From positions 41,225,786 through 41,289,785 of the forward strand of contig QCXZ01000041.1 of NCBI GenBank assembly GCA_025024175.1: a DNA stretch of 64,000 nucleotides, read 5' to 3'. Both the position numbers and the translations under genes were made by a program. Every line of letters starts with the position of its first letter. Within the stretch, counting starts at the first letter, position 1. Source of the stretch: Rhyzopertha dominica (taxonomy: Eukaryota > Arthropoda > Insecta > Coleoptera > Bostrichidae). Shown piece by piece: positions 60,601 through 64,000 of the stretch. The notes beneath the pieces were generated by a model. That model ran no database searches, had not been told where the DNA came from, and worked only from the letters and a program-made list of their open reading frames with translations.

Positions 60601-61882
60601 ATTTAAAAGTGTATAATAAAAAATGTCACTTAAAGATAGGATATGTAAATGCAACGAAAGCATAGTACTGAAATAATCAAGTTTATGACCGCTTGCAGTG
60701 ACAGTCTAACTAATTATTAAAGATTCAGACATTTTGTTTAAGTTACTTGTTGTACTTTTTAAATGAGAATATAAAAATCGATAATGGTACTTGTATAGTA
60801 TACCTGTCCACTATCCTTCTGAACTGCTGGCTCCACACCCTCCAGCAAGAGTTATCATTTGAAGGAACGTGTCCCAAAATCAAAACAGTTTCTCCCTTGT
60901 TCTCAGCGTCTTGTAATACCGTTACCAACCACGCGAGTTGATCGAAAGGATCGACATCATCGTACACCAAAAACCAATTCATAACATAGCAAACGTTGCT
61001 GTTGAGTGCCACTATACGAAGGCCTGTTCTGTGTACAACAGTGTAGTATCCCCCCTTCTGAATCGTCGATTGTGTGTCATTTGGCAACCACTTGGACCAC
61101 TGTTCCGCCACCAAGTCAAAAACCCATTGCGTAGATGCATCACCAGTTGTTCCTTCTGGAGACCATCTACGAGATTTCTATTTAGTCATGTTTATGAAGA
61201 AAGAAAGTTCACAAACTTACACATTCAAAGGATGTGGTTCATGATTTCCCAAAACCGGATATACAGGTACATCGAAGTAGGCGTCTAACAATTCATAAAT
61301 TTCAACGAGATCCTTCTGATTTTTTTCTACACTGGTAGACCAAACCCTATGGCTGATAATATCGCCAGTATAAATTACAAACTCCGGCTAAAAGATAAAT
61401 TCTTTTAATTTCTGAAACCATCAGATTATGATTCGTCTTACTTCATGAACTGTTGATTGTTGAACAGCATTCGTTATAGTATAAATGGGAGCGTCGCTAG
61501 ACCTGTAGTCTCCCCAGTAGCCACAAGCTGCCGCTTCAGTTTCTGGTTCTCCCTGGTCTGACTGACAACACAGCGGATCACCGCAAAGAGCGTTACCTCC
61601 AGGTGTGTACAGGTTGTCCAGATGGAAGTCACTGAGATGAAGGAATTTTATAGGGTCTTCATCGGAGGTGCTCTAAAATTAGTATTAGATGATTTGAACG
61701 AACATAAACCATTGGCTTAGAGCTGTTGATACCTCTGTCTTTTCTGGTGAGTATCCAGATGGTAAATCTACTGTCCAGTTAGGCTCTTCCCATGTCACAC
61801 AGCCGTATTTCTGTAGTACTATTGTGCAAAATCTGCTTCCAAGAAGATCTGATTTATTATCAATGACCCACAGTATGGGAGT
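57523..61882 (-). CDS. SMPD1: Acid sphingomyelinase-like phosphodiesterase (seven visible exons, 5' partial)
   Basis: Exons 61733-61882, 61442-61672, 61221-61387, 60804-61166, 58564-58744, 57735-57958 and 57523-57679 join in phase with GT-AG introns to about 490 codons ending in TGA. The product matches acid sphingomyelinase, the secreted/lysosomal metallophosphoesterase that cleaves sphingomyelin to ceramide and phosphocholine. All metal-ligand motifs are present: SDFHLD, YTGDI, LGNHE, LGHVP and GHTH. The C-terminal domain has its conserved Cys residues. The N-terminal signal peptide and most of the saposin domain (roughly the first 100 or more residues) are not found up to 64000. Insects have several paralogues, so orthology to a given one is open. 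AATAAA overlaps the region just after the stop (57515-57520, minus strand). Confidence 0.9.
57735..57958 (-). CDS. SMPD1: Acid sphingomyelinase exon: C-terminal domain, first part
   Basis: 224 bp, acceptor CTCAAAG, donor GTGAAT. It contains YSFNLTEANLN, LPNWFKLYSFKEAYGV and LLEQYFR, conserved in the helical C-terminal domain. Confidence 0.9.
58175..58493. mobile_element. Short terminal-inverted-repeat element in a sphingomyelinase intron
   Basis: The left end TACAAGGTGTCCCAAAATTA is matched in inverted orientation by TAATTTTGGGACATCCTATA at the right end, with TA at both borders, as for Tc1/mariner-type MITEs. The inside includes, on the minus strand, CTGAAGAAGCTC...AGCGAAACGTC, related to 1640-1720. 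The ORF across it is not considered coding. It lies between the exons at 57735-57958 and 58564-58744. Confidence 0.55.
58564..58744 (-). CDS. SMPD1: Acid sphingomyelinase exon: GHTH motif
   Basis: 181 bp, acceptor ATTTCAG, donor GTAAGT. It completes the split Arg codon and encodes FANTIAGQLYGHTHSD, which carries the last two His ligands, then NPSYKLYYLD. The intron upstream (58745-60803) contains an antisense LINE fragment. Confidence 0.9.
59018..59880 (+). pseudogene. Jockey/CR1-like LINE reverse transcriptase fragment, antisense in intron
   Basis: GSVLGPLLFSIYINDLP at about 59027-59077 and LFADDS at about 59110-59127 are reverse-transcriptase motifs (the latter being the catalytic FADD box). 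After a broken stretch, 59219-59580 reads FLGIYFDKTLTFSNHI, YFALFHSCMSYGVTIWG and MQKKAIRTIVGA, the post-RT region of Jockey-clade LINEs. A tail NCLPLRIRSLNKMSFKK follows near 59755-59805. Stops and frameshifts are present, and the 5' part is missing. Confidence 0.7.
59881..60803. other. Sphingomyelinase intron remainder
   Basis: AT-rich sequence between the LINE fragment and the exon at 60804. Nothing recognised. Confidence 0.5.
60804..61166 (-). CDS. SMPD1: Acid sphingomyelinase exon: central catalytic domain
   Basis: 363 bp. The acceptor CTCGTAG just above 61166 keeps the frame; an alternative AG at 61178 would break it. It encodes WVFDLVAEQWSKWLP, GLRIVALNSNVCY, DPFDQLAWLVTVLQDAE and the metal-ligand motif LILGHVPSND, ending in a split Arg codon. 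Confidence 0.9.
61221..61387 (-). CDS. SMPD1: Acid sphingomyelinase exon: TGD and GNHE motifs
   Basis: 167 bp, phase 0 in and two bases out, donor GTAAGT. It encodes VIYTGDIISHRVW (a metal-bridging Asp) and VYPVLGNHEPHPLNV (Asn and His ligands). Confidence 0.9.
61442..61672 (-). CDS. SMPD1: Acid sphingomyelinase exon: start of metallophosphatase domain
   Basis: 231 bp, phase 0 in and out. It contains LHLSDFHLDNLY, whose Asp and His are metal ligands, then CGDPLCCQS and ACGYWGDY, matching the family's conserved Cys cluster and GYWG..Y signature. Confidence 0.9.
61733..61882 (-). CDS. SMPD1: Acid sphingomyelinase exon: end of saposin region and linker
   Basis: 150 bp, phase 0 at both ends, acceptor ATTTTAG and donor GTATCA. 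The peptide runs from TPILWVIDNK to YSPEKTE, with LLGSRFCTIVLQKYGC like the last helix and Cys of the saposin domain, and then the Trp/Pro linker. Earlier coding exons must lie further up. Confidence 0.8.
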
Positions 61883-64000
61883 CTAAAATTAATATTGGGT
61901 TAAAATGTATTTTTCTTTAGCTTTCGGAGCTTGCGCACTCTTTTATTAATAGGAATATATCTGCGCGCAAAGGAGTTTTCGTGTACTGAAAGAAATGCCC
62001 AGAAATCTGACCCTGTATTGGTAACACAATTGCGAGGGATTAGTTTATAATTCCAAAAAAAAGTGTTGCTGCAGTACTAGTGCATAGTAGATATGCTCAG
62101 TAACCTTGCTATTTAAATAGGAAACCCTGTAAAGCAAAATGTTCTGTTCTAAACAAATTACTGTAATATAAAGATTCTAACCTGGACTTTTTTAATAGAG
62201 CAGTAAAATGGTATTATATGTAGGATGGTTAGTTTATATTCAACCAAACGAAAACCTCAGATCAATCAATCGCCTTACAAGTATACAAAATTTATTTCGA
62301 TGGAAGCTACAGTTCTGTGAACATGGCATCCAACAATTAATGTTTTCCAAATAACTTCAAAACGCCCACACACACCGAAATCAATCATTTATTAAGATCA
62401 TAAATGCCACTTTCTCCCTAAATACGATTTTACAATATTACGAACATAAACGTCTCATTTGCATCTTTTGAGTTCAAGTTAAAAAACTTTAGCCGTATGT
62501 AAACAAGTTAATTGGTTAACTTTGTGAGCTTCTTTGTGTACGTCTAGCTAGGGAAGATCGCGAGAAACAACGTTCAATAGTTCCTTAAAAAGTGAACTTG
62601 GACGGGATGCTCAGGTGTCAGAAAACCATGAACAGAAGAAAGTCAGCTCAACGCCTGCCTGGATTATTATACATAAAGTAGTTTGTACCTGTTCCATTTA
62701 CAAAAAACTCATGCTACTCTAGAAAGTAATTTTGCTGCTCGCACACAATTTTCTCATTGGTGGCAAAATAAGCAAAATCAAAATGCACATCTTTCACATT
62801 TTATTTTATGACGCGTTAATATGGACCATTCACACCATTGATTATATTGTAACGGTTTTTCCAGAAAGCCGTTGATTAGAGAACACTTAAATACAATAAA
62901 AACAAACAGTAAACACCACCAAAAACTATCAAACTCGACATTTATATATTTTGACTCCTCCATATTTTTTTAAATTTAAGCTTATGGCCACTATATCACA
63001 TAGACTGGACACTTTCTCGGAGATATCAGTGGAAGTTCGTTTAACATCCCTCCTCTTAGAACTGATCGTCCCGATCAGTACTCAAAGAGACTTTATATAC
63101 CGAAACAGCTATCCACAGATGTCCTGATGCAGACAGTAAGGCATAGACTAATTTTGATAAAAAATAAATCATTTACTGTAAAATATAATACTAGACAAAT
63201 CAATGCAATTTTATCAACATGTCAAAAAAAAAGAAAATTCAAATCGGTTTTTTGCCCGGAACTGCCGTATCTTGTTTTATAAAAAGCTGAAATTTTTAAG
63301 CTTAATTCAAAAATGCAGAACTAAAGTTAGTGAAGTTCTGACCTGACCTCACAAAAGGAGCCCGTTATAGTTACGATTATTGAAACTAGAGAAAGTGGTA
63401 ATTTAGATGTTATTAAATGTGCCTAGTTTGATCCCTGCGAATAAGATCATTTCAAAGTTATTACAAAAATACTGATTGGTGGGCGCCGCCTTCGTCTTCA
63501 AAATGCTGTAGTTCCCTTAGGAAACAATTTTTTTATAGGTAATTTATGTTAAATAGGCTTAAAATCATGTATATAATATGTAGTATGTATGTATGTAATA
63601 TGTAGTATGTCGTAAGATCTGTCATTGTTACAAAGTTGGGTTTTACTCTTAAAAGATGTAGTACACGTCGTTAGTACACGAAACCTTGGAATAGAAGAAG
63701 AAACTGCCTGATGTAAGTATTTAAGTAGATACGAGAAGAAGACAACTTTAAAATGAAGCAATAATAATTGAAAGCAGCACTACTGTTAATGGTAAAGATC
63801 CCTTATTCTACAAGCGTGTATCAAGACATTCTTAAGATTAACAAATCTATAAGCATCTATCTATAAGAATGGGAAGATCATAAATAGAAAACTCTTTTGT
63901 CAACAAGACTTTTCTTAACAAACCAACCTTTCTACTTTATTTTGGTGTTATGAAACTGAACCTACAACTATTTGCTACCAACAGATTGAAATCATCGCTG
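61883..64000. other. No exon recognised upstream of the sphingomyelinase gene
   Basis: The saposin-domain and signal-peptide exons expected on the minus strand could not be found here. There is a TGTA/TATG-rich simple-sequence patch at about 63565-63610. Other short ORFs show no domain features. Confidence 0.4.

Overview
The window is animal nuclear DNA and most likely insect. It is AT-rich, it has intron-split genes with GT-AG junctions, and it is dense in transposable elements typical of insects (an env-bearing gypsy-class element, Tc1/mariner-like, Penelope-like, Jockey-like and hAT-like sequences). A beetle is possible, but nothing seen here settles the order. Only two host genes are recognisable, both on the minus strand. 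One is a TRPC-type cation channel, of which two exons are visible (45446-45680 and 22651-22776) separated by a 22.7 kb intron. The other is an acid sphingomyelinase, of which seven consecutive exons are visible (61882 down to 57523); its 5' exons are missing.

Layout from left to right. 1-4559: no clear gene; one weak ORF and one old repeat. 4560-20590: a decayed mariner-like transposase split by a 15.5 kb Foldback-like element (4762-20248) with a perfect 9 bp target duplication. The arms of that element are inverted arrays of a 142 bp satellite monomer, about 1.2 kb on the left and 13.7 kb on the right. Its 0.55 kb core holds a truncated Ulp1-type protease plus zinc-finger reading frame. 20886-21111: a snap-back, tRNA-like hairpin insert with a 16 bp target duplication. 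22651-22776: a TRPC exon. 28290-30560: a Penelope-like relic with inverted terminal copies, itself hit by a 1.37 kb hAT-like element.

34107-35021 is an old, internally deleted copy of an errantivirus-type (gypsy-class) element. 35565-35639 resembles the end of the TRPC exon. 36344-43867 is a young, full-length errantivirus-type element with identical 301 bp LTRs, CGCG target duplications, gag, pol and env, and a visible splice donor/acceptor pair that would give env its start codon. 44712-45215 is a second Penelope-like fragment. 45446-45680 is the TRPC exon. 52745-53129 is a solo LTR. 56690-57010 is another mariner-like relic. 57523-61882 is the acid sphingomyelinase gene, with a short terminal-inverted-repeat element and an antisense Jockey-like LINE fragment in its introns. 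61883-64000 holds nothing recognised.

The most unusual object is the Foldback-like element. It ties a 142 bp satellite directly to transposon arms: the outermost, non-array part of each terminal inverted repeat already contains a diverged version of the monomer, and the right arm has grown to roughly 94 monomers across a 100-N assembly gap. The TRPC intron seems to have collected most of the mobile DNA in the window.
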